Below are positions 30,844-39,818 of a stretch of 64,000 nt of DNA, piece after piece; the first letter of the stretch is position 1, and every line of letters starts with the position of its first letter. The position numbers were made by a program, and so were the translations under genes. The stretch is from an uncultured Prevotella sp. (GTDB taxonomy: Bacteria; Bacteroidota; Bacteroidia; Bacteroidales; Bacteroidaceae): NCBI GenBank assembly GCA_900551055.1, contig URUK01000002.1, forward strand, positions 145,275 to 209,274. Reading direction: 5' to 3'. The notes under the pieces were generated by a model. The model was not told the origin of the DNA and did not search any database. It saw nothing but the letters and a program-made list of their open reading frames with translations.

Positions 30844-31740
30844 ATGAGATTAGCAGCAATAGACATAGGTTCAAACGGAGCGCGACTGCTCATCAAGAAC
30901 TTCAGGACAGCCCAGGACGGCAGCCAACAGATTTCGCGCGTGATGTACATGCGCGTGCCCCTGCGTTTGGGTTCCGACGTGTTCACACTCGGAAAAATAT
31001 CAAAGGAGCGCACGCTCATGATGAAGCACATGCTAAAGGCGTTCCGCCAGCTGATGAAACTAAACCAGGTTGACGATTACCGCGCCTGCGCCACATCGGC
31101 CATGCGCGACGCCGAAAACGGCAAGAAGGTGCTCAAGAAACTGCACGAGGACACCGGCATAGGCCTTGAGATAATCAACGGTCGAGAGGAAGCGCGCCTG
31201 CTGTGCAACAACATAGTGGAAAACATCGGCAGCGCGAAAGGCAACTACGCCTACATCGACGTGGGCGGAGGCAGCACGGAAATATCACTGCTGCACGACG
31301 GGGTGCTGACCCACAGCCACTCTTACAACATAGGCACGCTAAGGATGCTCGGAGGCATGGTGTCGAAAGAGTCAATACGCCAGATGCGCGACGACCTTGC
31401 ACGCTTCGCCAAGGAAATGCCTGACATCCGCATAATCGGTTCCGGCGGCAACATCAACAAGCTGTTCAAGCTCACCAACTCCGACAAGGCTACGCGCACG
31501 GTGGCCGTAAGCGAAATCAAAGCCGTCTACGACAAGCTTAAAGTGTTGAGCGTCGAGGAGCGCATAGAGCAATACGGACTGAAGGTTGACCGCGCCGACG
31601 TCATCATTCCGGCGTCTGAAATCTTCATGCTCGCCGCCGAAGCCTTAGGATGCGACAGCATACAAGTGCCCAACATCAGCTTGGCCGACAGCATAATCGA
31701 CGGACTTTACAGGACGAAGTACGCCGCATCGGACATGTAA
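30844..31740 (+). CDS. Ppx/GppA family phosphatase (exopolyphosphatase-like)
   Basis: The 298-residue cytosolic protein has the ASKHA-fold motifs of Ppx/GppA: phosphate-1 AAIDIGSNGARLLI at the N-terminus, ATSAMRDAENG (about 80-90), INGREEARLL (about 112-121) and the phosphate-2 loop IDVGGGSTEISLL (about 139-151), then IGSGGNINKL (about 199-208). It has only the two-lobed phosphatase core; the C-terminal HD-like region of long Ppx proteins is absent. Sitting after ppk1, it plausibly degrades polyphosphate, but (p)ppGpp-related phosphatase activity is possible in this family. Confidence 0.9.
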   Translation: MRLAAIDIGSNGARLLIKNFRTAQDGSQQISRVMYMRVPLRLGSDVFTLGKISKERTLMMKHMLKAFRQLMKLNQVDDYRACATSAMRDAENGKKVLKKLHEDTGIGLEIINGREEARLLCNNIVENIGSAKGNYAYIDVGGGSTEISLLHDGVLTHSHSYNIGTLRMLGGMVSKESIRQMRDDLARFAKEMPDIRIIGSGGNINKLFKLTNSDKATRTVAVSEIKAVYDKLKVLSVEERIEQYGLKVDRADVIIPASEIFMLAAEALGCDSIQVPNISLADSIIDGLYRTKYAASDM

Positions 31741-31900
31741 ATACCCACCCCAACCCAACCTGAGACCCACCCCAACCCTCCCGAAGGGAGGGAGCTTGGC
31801 ATGCTTTTGCTGATTGTTAGGGGTTATTCGGCCCATTAGTCCTATCAGTCCCATCGGCCTTATCAGCCCTATTGTCAGACAGCCGATTAACTGCCTGACA
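31741..31900. repeat. Low-complexity spacer with CCCTCCC-GAA-GGGAGGG hairpin
   Basis: A C-rich start contains a perfect 7-bp stem with a GAA loop at 31776-31792, a terminator-like hairpin after ppx. Then comes a run of CCTATCAGTCCCATCGG-like units of about 10 bp. No gene is seen in 31741-32180. Confidence 0.65.
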
Positions 31901-31913
31901 ATCAGAGGCTTGC

Positions 31914-32001
31914 CAATATGCCGTCTTTTAGCTTGCAAAAGGTCATCTTTTAGAGGCTAAAAGACGGCCTTTTGCATTGTAATTCACGGCCTTTTGCAAA
32001 G
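31914..32001. repeat. 22-bp-period palindromic repeat array (copy I)
   Basis: Four units, among them AAAAGGTCATCTTTT and AAAAGACGGCCTTTT, upstream of the next promoter. Confidence 0.85.
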
Positions 32002-32105
32002 CCAATGGCAACTAACCGAAAATAAAGCAGCCTCCTTTTGTTTAACAATTGTTAAGCATTGTCACATTTTAACGCCTTAAAACGTATAAAAATATGTAAA
32101 CGTTC

Positions 32106-32113
32106 TATCTTTG
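32106..32113 (+). promoter_or_regulatory. Promoter -7 box of the 32181 barrel gene
   Basis: TATCTTTG, 67 bp before the start codon; no clear -33 box. Confidence 0.6.
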
Positions 32114-32180
32114 CAATGGCATTAATTGCAAAAAAGGTTAATACATTTATAAAACATAACACAACCATATAACAGGCAAA

Positions 32181-34301
32181 ATGATGAAAAACAAACTATT
32201 GACAACACTTGCCGCCATTACATTTTGCGCCACGGCAGCCGCTCAAACCGACTCGCTGGCCGTTGACACGACACTCACTCTCGGCGAGGTTACAGTAAAC
32301 GGGATGCGCACTATACAGAAAGTTGACCGCACACTGTTCCTCCCCACAAAGAAGATGGCACGCTCGTCGGCCAACGGCTACGACCTGCTCAAGCTGATGA
32401 TGCTGCCCGGAATTAAGGTTGACCCTGCGCAACAGACCATCTCCTCGCTGCGCGGCGGAGGCGTGCAGGTGCGCATCAACGACGTGAAAGCCGGCACACA
32501 GGACATCCTCGCGCTGCAACCCGACGAGGTAGTCCGCGTGGAATACATCGACAATCCCGGTGTGCGCTACTCCGACACGTCACTCGACGCTGTGATAAAC
32601 TACATCGTCAAGCGACGGTATTCAGGCTACGTGGGCGGCGTGCAAACAATGCAGGCGTTCACGACAGGCTTCAACAACAGCAACGCTTACTTCAAGTTCA
32701 ACCACAAGAAGTCTGAGTTCAGCTTCAACTACAACTTCAGTTACCGCGACTACGACAAGCGGCGGTATGACGAGACGGCCGACTATTACTTCCCGGACGG
32801 CACGACGCGCCACCGCGAATACCGCGGATACAACAGCCCTTTCATGTATAACACGCACGACTTCCAGCTGGGTTACAACCTTGCCGAACCGGACAAGTAC
32901 ACCTTCAACGCGCGTTTCAATATGAACATAAGCAACAATCCCTACCGCGGAACCAACCAGCTGGCCGTAGAGACGGGACAGCCTGACCTGTACCAGTACA
33001 ACAAGGCGGCGTCAAGCAGCTACAGCCCGGCACTCGACTTGTACTTTTCCGCCAACCTGCCGCACAAGCAAAGCATCGCCGCAAACGTCGTAGGCACATA
33101 CATACACACCGACTATGACTACCTGATGCGCCAGTACCTGTTCGACCAGTCGCCGTCACAGTCGATGCAGGCAGCCCCCGTAAACGACTACAGTTACTCC
33201 ACTTTGGGCAAAAAATACTCGCTGATTGCAGAGGCGATATATGCCAAAGAGTTCAAGAAAGCCACCCTCTCGGCCGGCGGCGAGTTCTCAATCAGCCGCA
33301 CGGACAACGACTATACCGGCGCGGTTAACACCGACGCGCTGCTCAACTCGAACAACCTTTACCTCTTTGCGCAGCTCCAAGGCAAGCTCGCCTGGCTCAA
33401 CTACACCGTAGGTGTGGGTGCAAACAGGGCGTCGATACACCAGGGCGACATCGGATTTGAGAAGTGGACGTTCCGCCCGAGGCTGTCATTCCAGACCTCG
33501 GCAATCAAAAACGTTTCACTAAGTCTTACGGGACAAATGTACCAAGGCACGCCTTCGCTCTCACAGCTTAGCGATGTGCGCCAGCAGAGCAGCGACCTCA
33601 TGGCCGGCGACGGCAACGTAAACCTGAAGCCGTATTCCTCTTACTCCACTTACTTCGTCTTTACATGGAACCTGCCTGCGTTCAGTTGGTGGGTCAACGG
33701 AGGATTGGCTTACGCGCCTGACGTCATCATGTCGAGCTACATTCCAGAACAGCAAGCCGACGGGACATACCTTGTTGTATCACGGCCGTACAACCAACGG
33801 TCGATGATTCAGAAATGGGCGCGCACGAATTTCACGCTGCACGCGATAAAAGACGTGCTCGACTTCAGCCTGTACGGTGCTTTCCAGCGTTATGACAGCC
33901 GCGGACTTACTTACCGGCATACGTTCAACAGCTGGCGGTATGGCTTCGAAGCAAGCCTCATGTTGGGAAACTGGACGGTGATGGCGGACTTCTACAACAC
34001 GCCGAAAAGCTACTACGGAGAGAGCATGAGCGGAGGAGAGAACTCGTCGGACCTGCGCGTAAACTACAGGTGGAAAGACTTGCGTGTGGGTCTCGGAGCG
34101 ATACTCGTAGGCTATCCGCATGGCTACGAATACCCGGGACACACCGACAGCCGCTACTACAAGTCGCATTACAAGACGTGGATTGAGGACAACGGCAACA
34201 TGGTTTACATCACCTTGTCATACAACTTCAGCCACGGACGCAAGTATCAGACCGAACAACGCAGGCTGAACAACGCCGACTACGACAGCGGAATAAGATA
34301 A
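32181..34301 (+). CDS. TonB-dependent-receptor-like outer membrane barrel protein
   Basis: The 706-residue protein has a signal peptide (MMKNKLLTTLAAITFCATAAAQ), a short linker with TLGEVTVNGMR resembling a TonB-box/plug entry, a plug-like domain (about 45-150, with YDLLKLMMLPGIKVD and VVRVEYIDNPGVRY) and a C-terminal beta barrel. There is no carboxypeptidase-regulatory domain and no SusD partner. It is monocistronic. It resembles the Bacteroidota outer membrane beta-barrel family whose ligands are unknown. Confidence 0.82.
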   Translation: MMKNKLLTTLAAITFCATAAAQTDSLAVDTTLTLGEVTVNGMRTIQKVDRTLFLPTKKMARSSANGYDLLKLMMLPGIKVDPAQQTISSLRGGGVQVRINDVKAGTQDILALQPDEVVRVEYIDNPGVRYSDTSLDAVINYIVKRRYSGYVGGVQTMQAFTTGFNNSNAYFKFNHKKSEFSFNYNFSYRDYDKRRYDETADYYFPDGTTRHREYRGYNSPFMYNTHDFQLGYNLAEPDKYTFNARFNMNISNNPYRGTNQLAVETGQPDLYQYNKAASSSYSPALDLYFSANLPHKQSIAANVVGTYIHTDYDYLMRQYLFDQSPSQSMQAAPVNDYSYSTLGKKYSLIAEAIYAKEFKKATLSAGGEFSISRTDNDYTGAVNTDALLNSNNLYLFAQLQGKLAWLNYTVGVGANRASIHQGDIGFEKWTFRPRLSFQTSAIKNVSLSLTGQMYQGTPSLSQLSDVRQQSSDLMAGDGNVNLKPYSSYSTYFVFTWNLPAFSWWVNGGLAYAPDVIMSSYIPEQQADGTYLVVSRPYNQRSMIQKWARTNFTLHAIKDVLDFSLYGAFQRYDSRGLTYRHTFNSWRYGFEASLMLGNWTVMADFYNTPKSYYGESMSGGENSSDLRVNYRWKDLRVGLGAILVGYPHGYEYPGHTDSRYYKSHYKTWIEDNGNMVYITLSYNFSHGRKYQTEQRRLNNADYDSGIR

Positions 34302-34304
34302 CTT

Positions 34305-34431
34305 AATTGAGAATTGAGAGTTGAGGATGGAGAATTATGATTACCTTTATTTATTAGAGCAGTGCCATTGGAAGCGCAACAACTATATAAGGTAATCATA
34401 ATTCTCCATCCTCAACTCTCAATTCTCAATT
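34305..34431. repeat. Perfect 43-bp inverted repeat with GAGAATTGAGAG-type arms
   Basis: The arms 34305-34347 and 34389-34431 are perfectly complementary over 43 bp, with a 41-nt loop. It starts 3 bp after the barrel-gene stop. Its inner arm ends match those of the 28157 element. Confidence 0.95.
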
Positions 34432-34503
34432 CGCGTAATGCGTCAAAATGTCTTGCCCATAAGACAATTTGGCGCATTACGCGCAGTGGTACGTTACTTG
34501 CAA

Positions 34504-34511
34504 TACGTTTG
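34504..34511 (+). promoter_or_regulatory. Promoter -7 box of hsp20
   Basis: TACGTTTG, about 78 bp before the start. Upstream, CGCATTACGCG and GTAATGCGTCA-like sequence form an inverted repeat (about 34434-34484) that could be an operator or terminator. Confidence 0.45.
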
Positions 34512-34588
34512 GTGAAGGCGGAAAGCAACGCTTGAAGCCGCAAACAATAATGAAACTCAAAACATTTAATGAATAGGAGACAATTATT

Positions 34589-35014
34589 ATGACACCAGTT
34601 AATCGTAAAAACAGTTGGTTACCGGACGTATTCAACGATTTCTTTGACACTGACTTCATGCCCCGTACAAACGCTACGGCACCGGCAATAAACGTGAAGG
34701 AAAGCGCGGTTGACTATGAAGTGGAGGTTGCAGCACCGGGAATGACGAAGGAAGACTTCAACGTTCACCTCAACCAGGAGGGCGACCTGCACATCAAGAT
34801 GGAAAGCAAGAAAGAACACAACGAGGACAACAAGAAAGCGCATTACCTGCGCCGTGAGTTCGCCTACTCAAAGTTCGAGCAGACACTGATACTCCCCGAC
34901 GACGTTGACCGCAACAACATATCGGCCAAAGTGGCTGACGGCGTGCTTACAGTGACGCTGCCCAAGCTCAAGAAAGAGGAGCAGAACGTTGTCAGGCAGA
35001 TAACGGTAGGATAA
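34589..35014 (+). CDS. Small heat shock protein, Hsp20/alpha-crystallin family
   Basis: The 141-residue chaperone holds unfolding proteins under stress. The alpha-crystallin domain spans about 35-135, with AINVKESAVDYEVEVAAPGM at its start and the late strand motif VADGVLTVTLPK, where the conserved A-x-x-x-G-V-L-x-V is visible. A real Shine-Dalgarno AGGAGA stands at 34575-34580, unusual in this genome, and supports ATG 34589. Hydrophobic IxI-like motif near the C-terminus is weak (VVRQITVG). Confidence 0.93.
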   Translation: MTPVNRKNSWLPDVFNDFFDTDFMPRTNATAPAINVKESAVDYEVEVAAPGMTKEDFNVHLNQEGDLHIKMESKKEHNEDNKKAHYLRREFAYSKFEQTLILPDDVDRNNISAKVADGVLTVTLPKLKKEEQNVVRQITVG

Positions 35015-35020
35015 TTTTTC

Positions 35021-35143
35021 TTTAGGAGTTAAGGAGTTAAAGAAGTTAAGGAGTTAAGACAAATGCCTTGTTGGTATAATCGAAATGCCACAACCAAGCT
35101 AATGTCTTAACTCCTTAACTTCTTTAACTCCTTAACTCCTAAA
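35021..35143. repeat. Perfect 41-bp inverted repeat with GGAGTTAA-type arms
   Basis: The arms 35021-35061 and 35103-35143 are perfectly complementary. It occupies almost all the space between the convergent hsp20 and thioredoxin-like genes (139 bp). Confidence 0.95.
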
Positions 35144-35153
35144 TAGAAAAGCG

Positions 35154-36233
35154 TCAAAAACCATATACCTCCTTAAGCTTCTCGCCGAGGGCTTCGCCGC
35201 GCAAATCAGAGGCGACAATCTTGCCTTCGCCGTCGAGGAGGATGTTGGCCGGTATCGAGTTGATGCCGTACACGGGAGCGGCGGCGCACTTCCAGCCCTT
35301 CAGGTCGCTGATGTTCGGCCACTCCATGCCTATCTGTTTGATTGCGGCTTTCCACGCTTCGGCCTTGCTGTCAAACGAAACGCCTACAACCTCGAAGCCT
35401 TTTCCGTGGTATTTCTTATAGTTCGCCACAACGTTGGGCATCTCCTGACGGCATGGGCCGCACCAGCTTGCCCAGAAATCAACCAGCACATAGTTGCCTT
35501 TTCCGCACCAGTCGCTAAGCTTCCGGGGCTGTCCCTCTGTGTCGTTCATCGACAAGTCGGTGAACATCTTGCCGGGCATGCGCTTCTCAAGAGCCGCAAG
35601 CTGCGCCTTTACACGCGCCATTGCAGGATGGTTGTAGTAAGGAGCAGTCTCGGGCATAAGCGCCTTCAGCTCGTCGTAGTCAAGCATATAATACAACTGG
35701 CTGAGGAAAAACACAGGTATAAGGTTGTCCTGATTGGCCTTCACTATGTCCAGTTGCTTTGTCACAGCCTCATTCTGAAGCTGCTCGCACTTTGCCATAA
35801 AGCTCTCGGCCTTGGCCTTTCCGGCAGCCGTAGTGTCGGAAGCTGCAGCGCGGTATTCCATCACCGCCGCATTAAGCTGTTCGGTGTAGACGGACAGTTC
35901 GTTATCGTAAGCGTACATCTTCTTGTTCAGTTCCGAACCCGAAAACGTCTTGGCTACGGTGTTGAGGTCAACAGGCGTACCGTCGTTGAACACCGGCAGA
36001 TAATAATTCCCTGTGATGACGAGCATTATTTCGTCCTTCGGCAGCGTGCCGTCGAGCGTGAATTTTCCGCCCGTTACGGCAGCGCTGTCAACAGGCTGGC
36101 GCGCGTTCATCACTCCGAGATACACCGTCTTAACATCCGCCGGGACCGTGCCCGTAATTTTGTAAGCCGTGTCTTGCGCATTGACCGAGAGGCATCCGAG
36201 CGCAAGGGCGGCAACAGCTAAAATCTTTTTCAT
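35154..36233 (-). CDS. TlpA/ResA-like thioredoxin protein with DUF4369-type N-terminal domain
   Basis: The 359-residue exported protein has a signal peptide (MKKILAVAALALGCLSVNAQ), an N-terminal beta domain resembling DUF4369 (about 22-115), a helical linker (about 120-215) and a thioredoxin fold (about 225-359) with the redox motif WASWCGPCRQEMPNV. It should act as a periplasmic thiol-disulfide oxidoreductase. The combination is characteristic of Bacteroidota; the substrate is unknown. It has a well-formed promoter and is monocistronic. Confidence 0.92.
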   Translation of the reverse strand: MKKILAVAALALGCLSVNAQDTAYKITGTVPADVKTVYLGVMNARQPVDSAAVTGGKFTLDGTLPKDEIMLVITGNYYLPVFNDGTPVDLNTVAKTFSGSELNKKMYAYDNELSVYTEQLNAAVMEYRAAASDTTAAGKAKAESFMAKCEQLQNEAVTKQLDIVKANQDNLIPVFFLSQLYYMLDYDELKALMPETAPYYNHPAMARVKAQLAALEKRMPGKMFTDLSMNDTEGQPRKLSDWCGKGNYVLVDFWASWCGPCRQEMPNVVANYKKYHGKGFEVVGVSFDSKAEAWKAAIKQIGMEWPNISDLKGWKCAAAPVYGINSIPANILLDGEGKIVASDLRGEALGEKLKEVYGF

Positions 36234-36264
36234 TACAGTTTCTGTTTTCTTTGTTTAATGATTA

Positions 36265-36295
36265 CAAAGGTATTACTAAATGCCGACAAGGCAAA
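36265..36295 (-). promoter_or_regulatory. Promoter of the TlpA-like gene
   Basis: On the minus strand TTTG (36295-36292), 19 bp, then TACCTTTG (36272-36265), about 32 bp before the start. Confidence 0.8.
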
Positions 36296-36353
36296 CAAAA
36301 ACCGCCAAAATATCGACTTGTTGACGTTTTTTATGCAAAGCGCAACCGGCTGT

Positions 36354-36443
36354 TTTGCAAGAGGTGGCCTTTTAGCCTGCAAAAGGGCATCTTTCAGAAG
36401 CCAAAAGGCCACCTTTCGCAACGTAAAAGACGGCCTTTTGGAA
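36354..36443. repeat. 22-bp-period palindromic repeat array (copy J)
   Basis: Four units lie between divergent promoters in the 36234-36598 spacer. No ORF is credible there. Confidence 0.85.
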
Positions 36444-36565
36444 AATAAAGGATTAACAGCGGAAAATGATAAATTATTCTTCGGCAAAGCTGGCGCTGGC
36501 GGGAGGTTTTACGGCATGCGGCAAACAGCCAGGCAATAATTCCCGCTTTTTGCCGCAAACGTTCG

Positions 36566-36593
36566 TTTGTTAGGCGGAAAATTAGTAAGTTTG
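36566..36593 (+). promoter_or_regulatory. Promoter immediately before ATG 36599
   Basis: TTTG (36566-36569) and the -7 box TAAGTTTG (36586-36593), 16 bp apart. The box ends 5 bp before the ATG, so transcription should begin at or next to the start codon (leaderless). Confidence 0.6.
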
Positions 36594-36598
36594 CATAC

Positions 36599-37198
36599 AT
36601 GAACAGCGATTTGACACGCACCACGGAGTGGTGTGAAAACATAATAATAGCCGACGCCGACCATATAGACAAGGTGGCGTTCGACCTTATAGTGAACTTC
36701 GAACGCATGCTGATGCGCCGCATCCCACAGGCCGACATGGCACGGTGGATTGACTGCGTGGCCTTGGACGGCGGCGTGCGTGAGGGCGACAACCACACGC
36801 AGGTGGTGCTAATCCACGACAAGGCGCATGCCCGGATGGACAACTTCGCGCCGTCAGTCCACGCCTCTGAACTTGACGGCAAGGCGTTCAGCGACAACCT
36901 CGGAGAGTTCACAATCAGCTCCCTTTCAGTAGAGGACATGGTTGGCAAGGACGACCTTTTATGCGAAGTGCTTGCCGAAGCGTGCCGCCGCAAGGAGGTG
37001 AAGCGCATCATGGTTGTGCCCGGCGAAGGCGAGGCGTATGACGCCGTACGCCATGCGCTGCGCCGCGCAGACGACGACAAGCGCATAACCGTGTTCGCCA
37101 TGCAGCCCATGCCGGGCGGAAATTTCCGTCAGGAGATACTCGGCTACTCGCTGATGAGCGCACTCGGAATAAGAGCGGAGGAATTGGAGGAAAGGTAA
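36599..37198 (+). CDS. Conserved Bacteroidota protein of unknown function
   Basis: The 199-residue soluble protein has no signal peptide or known catalytic motif that I recognise. It begins MNSDLTRTTEWCENIIIADAD and contains a Rossmann-like segment VKRIMVVPGEGEAYDAVRHAL (about 138-158). It resembles a conserved Bacteroidota family that I recall as DUF6621, but I am not sure of the number. The promoter abuts the start codon. The gene is followed by one arm of a GGTAAAAA repeat, whose first unit supplies the stop codon, and then by the carboxyspermidine dehydrogenase gene. Confidence 0.7.
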   Translation: MNSDLTRTTEWCENIIIADADHIDKVAFDLIVNFERMLMRRIPQADMARWIDCVALDGGVREGDNHTQVVLIHDKAHARMDNFAPSVHASELDGKAFSDNLGEFTISSLSVEDMVGKDDLLCEVLAEACRRKEVKRIMVVPGEGEAYDAVRHALRRADDDKRITVFAMQPMPGGNFRQEILGYSLMSALGIRAEELEER

Positions 37199-37250
37199 AA
37201 AGGTAAAAAAGTAAAAAGGTAAAGAAAGGTGAAAGGGTGAAAAATTGAAA
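37193..37250. repeat. One-armed GGTAAAAA short-period repeat
   Basis: Units of GGTAAAAAGGTAAAAAAGTA begin inside the last codons of the preceding gene and supply its stop. No complementary right arm is present, unlike at other loci. Confidence 0.7.
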
Positions 37251-37376
37251 AGATGAAGAACGGTTTGACATCCAACAGCGTCTTGCATTCCGTCCCATCC
37301 GTCCCATAACTCCCAGTTCTCCCCGTCCTCCCGACCCGGAAAAAGAAAACAAACAACAAACAATAAAATTACAACA

Positions 37377-38615
37377 ATGGGAAAAGTATTGATGATTGGC
37401 GCAGGTGGCGTTGCCACCGTTGCGGCGTTCAAAATAGCCAAGAACGCCGACGTGTTCACCGATTTCATGATAGCAAGCCGCAGGAAGGAAAAGTGCGACC
37501 AGATTGTGGACGCCATCCACAAGGCCGGACTGGACATGCCCATACGCACGGCGCAGGTTGACGCCGACGACGTGGAGCAGCTCAAGGCCCTGTTCAACGA
37601 CTACAAGCCCGAACTGGTTGTCAACCTCGCGCTGCCTTATCAGGACCTTACCATCATGGAAGCCTGCCTCGCATGCGGATGCAACTACCTCGATACGGCC
37701 AACTACGAGCCTAAGGACGAGGCCCACTTCGAGTACTCATGGCAGTGGGCTTACAAGGAACGCTTCGAGCAGGCAGGGCTTACGGCCATCCTGGGTTGCG
37801 GCTTCGACCCGGGCGTAAGCGGCATTTACACGGCTTACGCGGCAAAACACCACTTCGACGAGATACAGTATCTCGACATTGTTGACTGCAACGCCGGCAA
37901 CCACCACAAGGCGTTCGCCACCAACTTCAACCCCGAAATCAACATACGCGAGATAACCCAGAAGGGCCTTTACTACAAGGACGGGCAGTGGTTGGAGACC
38001 GAACCGCTTGAAGTTCACAAGCCGCTTACCTATCCCAACATAGGTCCGAGGGAGAGTTACCTGATGCACCACGAGGAACTTGAAAGCCTTGTGAAGAACT
38101 ATCCGACAATCAAGCAGGCACGCTTCTGGATGACTTTCGGCCAGCAATACCTTACTTATCTTGACGTAATACAGAACATCGGCATGTCGCGCATCGACGA
38201 AATAGAATACGAAGCGCCGCTGGCCGACGGCTCGGGAAAGACCGCACGCGTGAAGATTGTCCCCCTGCAGTTCCTCAAAGCCGTGCTGCCCAACCCGCAG
38301 GACCTCGGCGAAAACTACGACGGCGAAACCAGCATAGGCTGCCGCATACGCGGACAGAAGGACGGCAAAGAGCACACCTATTATATATATAACAACTGTT
38401 CGCATCAGGAAGCGTACAAGGAAACCGGCATGCAGGGCGTAAGCTATACCACGGGTGTGCCCGCAATGATTGGCGCGATGATGTTCTTCAAGGGCCTGTG
38501 GCGCAAACCGGGCGTGTGGAACGTCGAGGAATTCGATCCGGATCCGTTCATGGAGCAGCTCAACAAGCAGGGACTGCCCTGGCACGAAGTGTTTGACGGC
38601 GACCTGGAACTTTGA
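37377..38615 (+). CDS. Carboxy(nor)spermidine dehydrogenase, saccharopine-dehydrogenase family
   Basis: The 412-residue cytosolic enzyme begins with a Rossmann NAD(P) site (MIGAGGVATVAAFKIAKN). Blocks such as LGCGFDPGVSGIYTAYAAKH and LYYKDGQWLETEPLEVHKP match the carboxynorspermidine synthase branch rather than lysine saccharopine dehydrogenases. In gut Bacteroidota this enzyme condenses a diamine with aspartate semialdehyde to carboxyspermidine, which a separate decarboxylase turns into spermidine; that partner is not in the window. The upstream 180 bp contains a short-period repeat and C-rich sequence but no other gene. Confidence 0.9.
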   Translation: MGKVLMIGAGGVATVAAFKIAKNADVFTDFMIASRRKEKCDQIVDAIHKAGLDMPIRTAQVDADDVEQLKALFNDYKPELVVNLALPYQDLTIMEACLACGCNYLDTANYEPKDEAHFEYSWQWAYKERFEQAGLTAILGCGFDPGVSGIYTAYAAKHHFDEIQYLDIVDCNAGNHHKAFATNFNPEINIREITQKGLYYKDGQWLETEPLEVHKPLTYPNIGPRESYLMHHEELESLVKNYPTIKQARFWMTFGQQYLTYLDVIQNIGMSRIDEIEYEAPLADGSGKTARVKIVPLQFLKAVLPNPQDLGENYDGETSIGCRIRGQKDGKEHTYYIYNNCSHQEAYKETGMQGVSYTTGVPAMIGAMMFFKGLWRKPGVWNVEEFDPDPFMEQLNKQGLPWHEVFDGDLEL

Positions 38616-38628
38616 TTTTTTAATGAAG

Positions 38629-38752
38629 CAGCAAAGAAGTAAGGAGAGAAGTAGTAAGCAGATATGCCACAACGGCAATGCCGCCGCATATAGAATACAG
38701 CTCAAAAACATTTCTCCCTGCTCCTTGTTTCCTTACTCCTACCCTCCTAAAT
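38629..38752. repeat. Imperfect long inverted repeat with AGTAAGGAG/CTCCTTACT arms
   Basis: It begins 14 bp after the dehydrogenase stop and ends about 12 bp before the radical SAM start. The arms pair over about 30 bp with mismatches. Confidence 0.65.
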
Positions 38753-38764
38753 ACCTGAAAAAGG

Positions 38765-39805
38765 ATGAATACATTTTATCCGTTGCTTAAGGTTTTCAGC
38801 CGCATGCGCAGCCCGTGGGTGAAGCACATGGGAGTATTGGCTTTCTATCTGGCAAGAAAACGCTATTTAGGCCTGTTCCTCGACCCCACCCAAGCGTGCA
38901 ACCTGAAGTGCAGGATGTGCTACTTCAGCGGCGAGAGCCACAAGCTGGCAGACCGCTCGCAGCTGTCGCTCGACGACTATAAGTGCATGGCCGACGCGAT
39001 GTTCCACAGGGTACTGAGGTTGCAGATAGGCTGCGGCGCAGAGCCTACGCTATACCGAAGCTTGCCAGAACTTGTGCGGTTGGGCAAGGAAAGGGGCATA
39101 CCGAACATATCGCTGACAACCAACGGCAACCTGCTTGACGAGGAGAAGCTGGAAGAATTGGCATGTGCCGGACTTGACGAGCTTATACTTTCAGTCCACG
39201 GACTTACCCAACCTACATACGAATACTTTATGCAGCACGGGCGGTTTAGCAGGTTTCTCTCCCTGCTTGACGCCATCAAGGCCGTAAAGAAGCGGCATCC
39301 CGGCCTGCAATTGCGCATCAACTACACAGTAAACGAAGACAATGTAGAGGAACTTGAGCTGTTTCCAAAGATATTCGAAGGGCTTAGAGTCAACGTGCTT
39401 CAAGTCCGTCCGGTGCAAAACCTTGGCGACTCGGACTACAAGAACTTCCGTCTTGACAAGGTAAAACAATGCTACGACAAGGTGTTCGGCCTGTTGAAAG
39501 AGTATGCCGGACAGCATGATACGCTTCTGATAATACCCTCAAAGGCCAATATTGACGCACTGACAGCGCCAAGAGAGGTGAGCCGCAGGCTCAAATCAAA
39601 CGAACACATACAGGACCTGACGCACGTTTACGGGCGGCCCGGCTTCCTTTGGCGGCCTGACTTCGATTTCCATACCGACACGTTTGAAAAATATTGCAGG
39701 CGCAACGGCTATTTCAGGGAGATCATGTCGGGAGTGTTGCCGTTCGTGAAATGCACCCCCAAGGACACATACGTTACCGAACCATTAAATTATACAGTAA
39801 AATAA
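38765..39805 (+). CDS. Radical SAM protein
   Basis: The 346-residue protein carries the cluster-binding motif CNLKCRMC at about residues 43-50, followed by the expected radical SAM barrel elements (GCGAEPTLYRSL, ISLTTNGNLLD, LDELILSVHG). A C-terminal region (about 240-346) has single cysteines but no clear SPASM pattern. The substrate is unknown. It ends 13 bp before recA, so the two may share a transcript, which is not a standard arrangement. Confidence 0.88.
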   Translation: MNTFYPLLKVFSRMRSPWVKHMGVLAFYLARKRYLGLFLDPTQACNLKCRMCYFSGESHKLADRSQLSLDDYKCMADAMFHRVLRLQIGCGAEPTLYRSLPELVRLGKERGIPNISLTTNGNLLDEEKLEELACAGLDELILSVHGLTQPTYEYFMQHGRFSRFLSLLDAIKAVKKRHPGLQLRINYTVNEDNVEELELFPKIFEGLRVNVLQVRPVQNLGDSDYKNFRLDKVKQCYDKVFGLLKEYAGQHDTLLIIPSKANIDALTAPREVSRRLKSNEHIQDLTHVYGRPGFLWRPDFDFHTDTFEKYCRRNGYFREIMSGVLPFVKCTPKDTYVTEPLNYTVK

Positions 39806-39818
39806 ACATAAAGAAAAT

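Noticed and set aside
31776..31792. CCCTCCC-GAA-GGGAGGG hairpin as a novel element
   Set aside because: C-rich hairpins of this kind are, as I recall, common after Bacteroidota genes, so it was listed only as a terminator-like feature.
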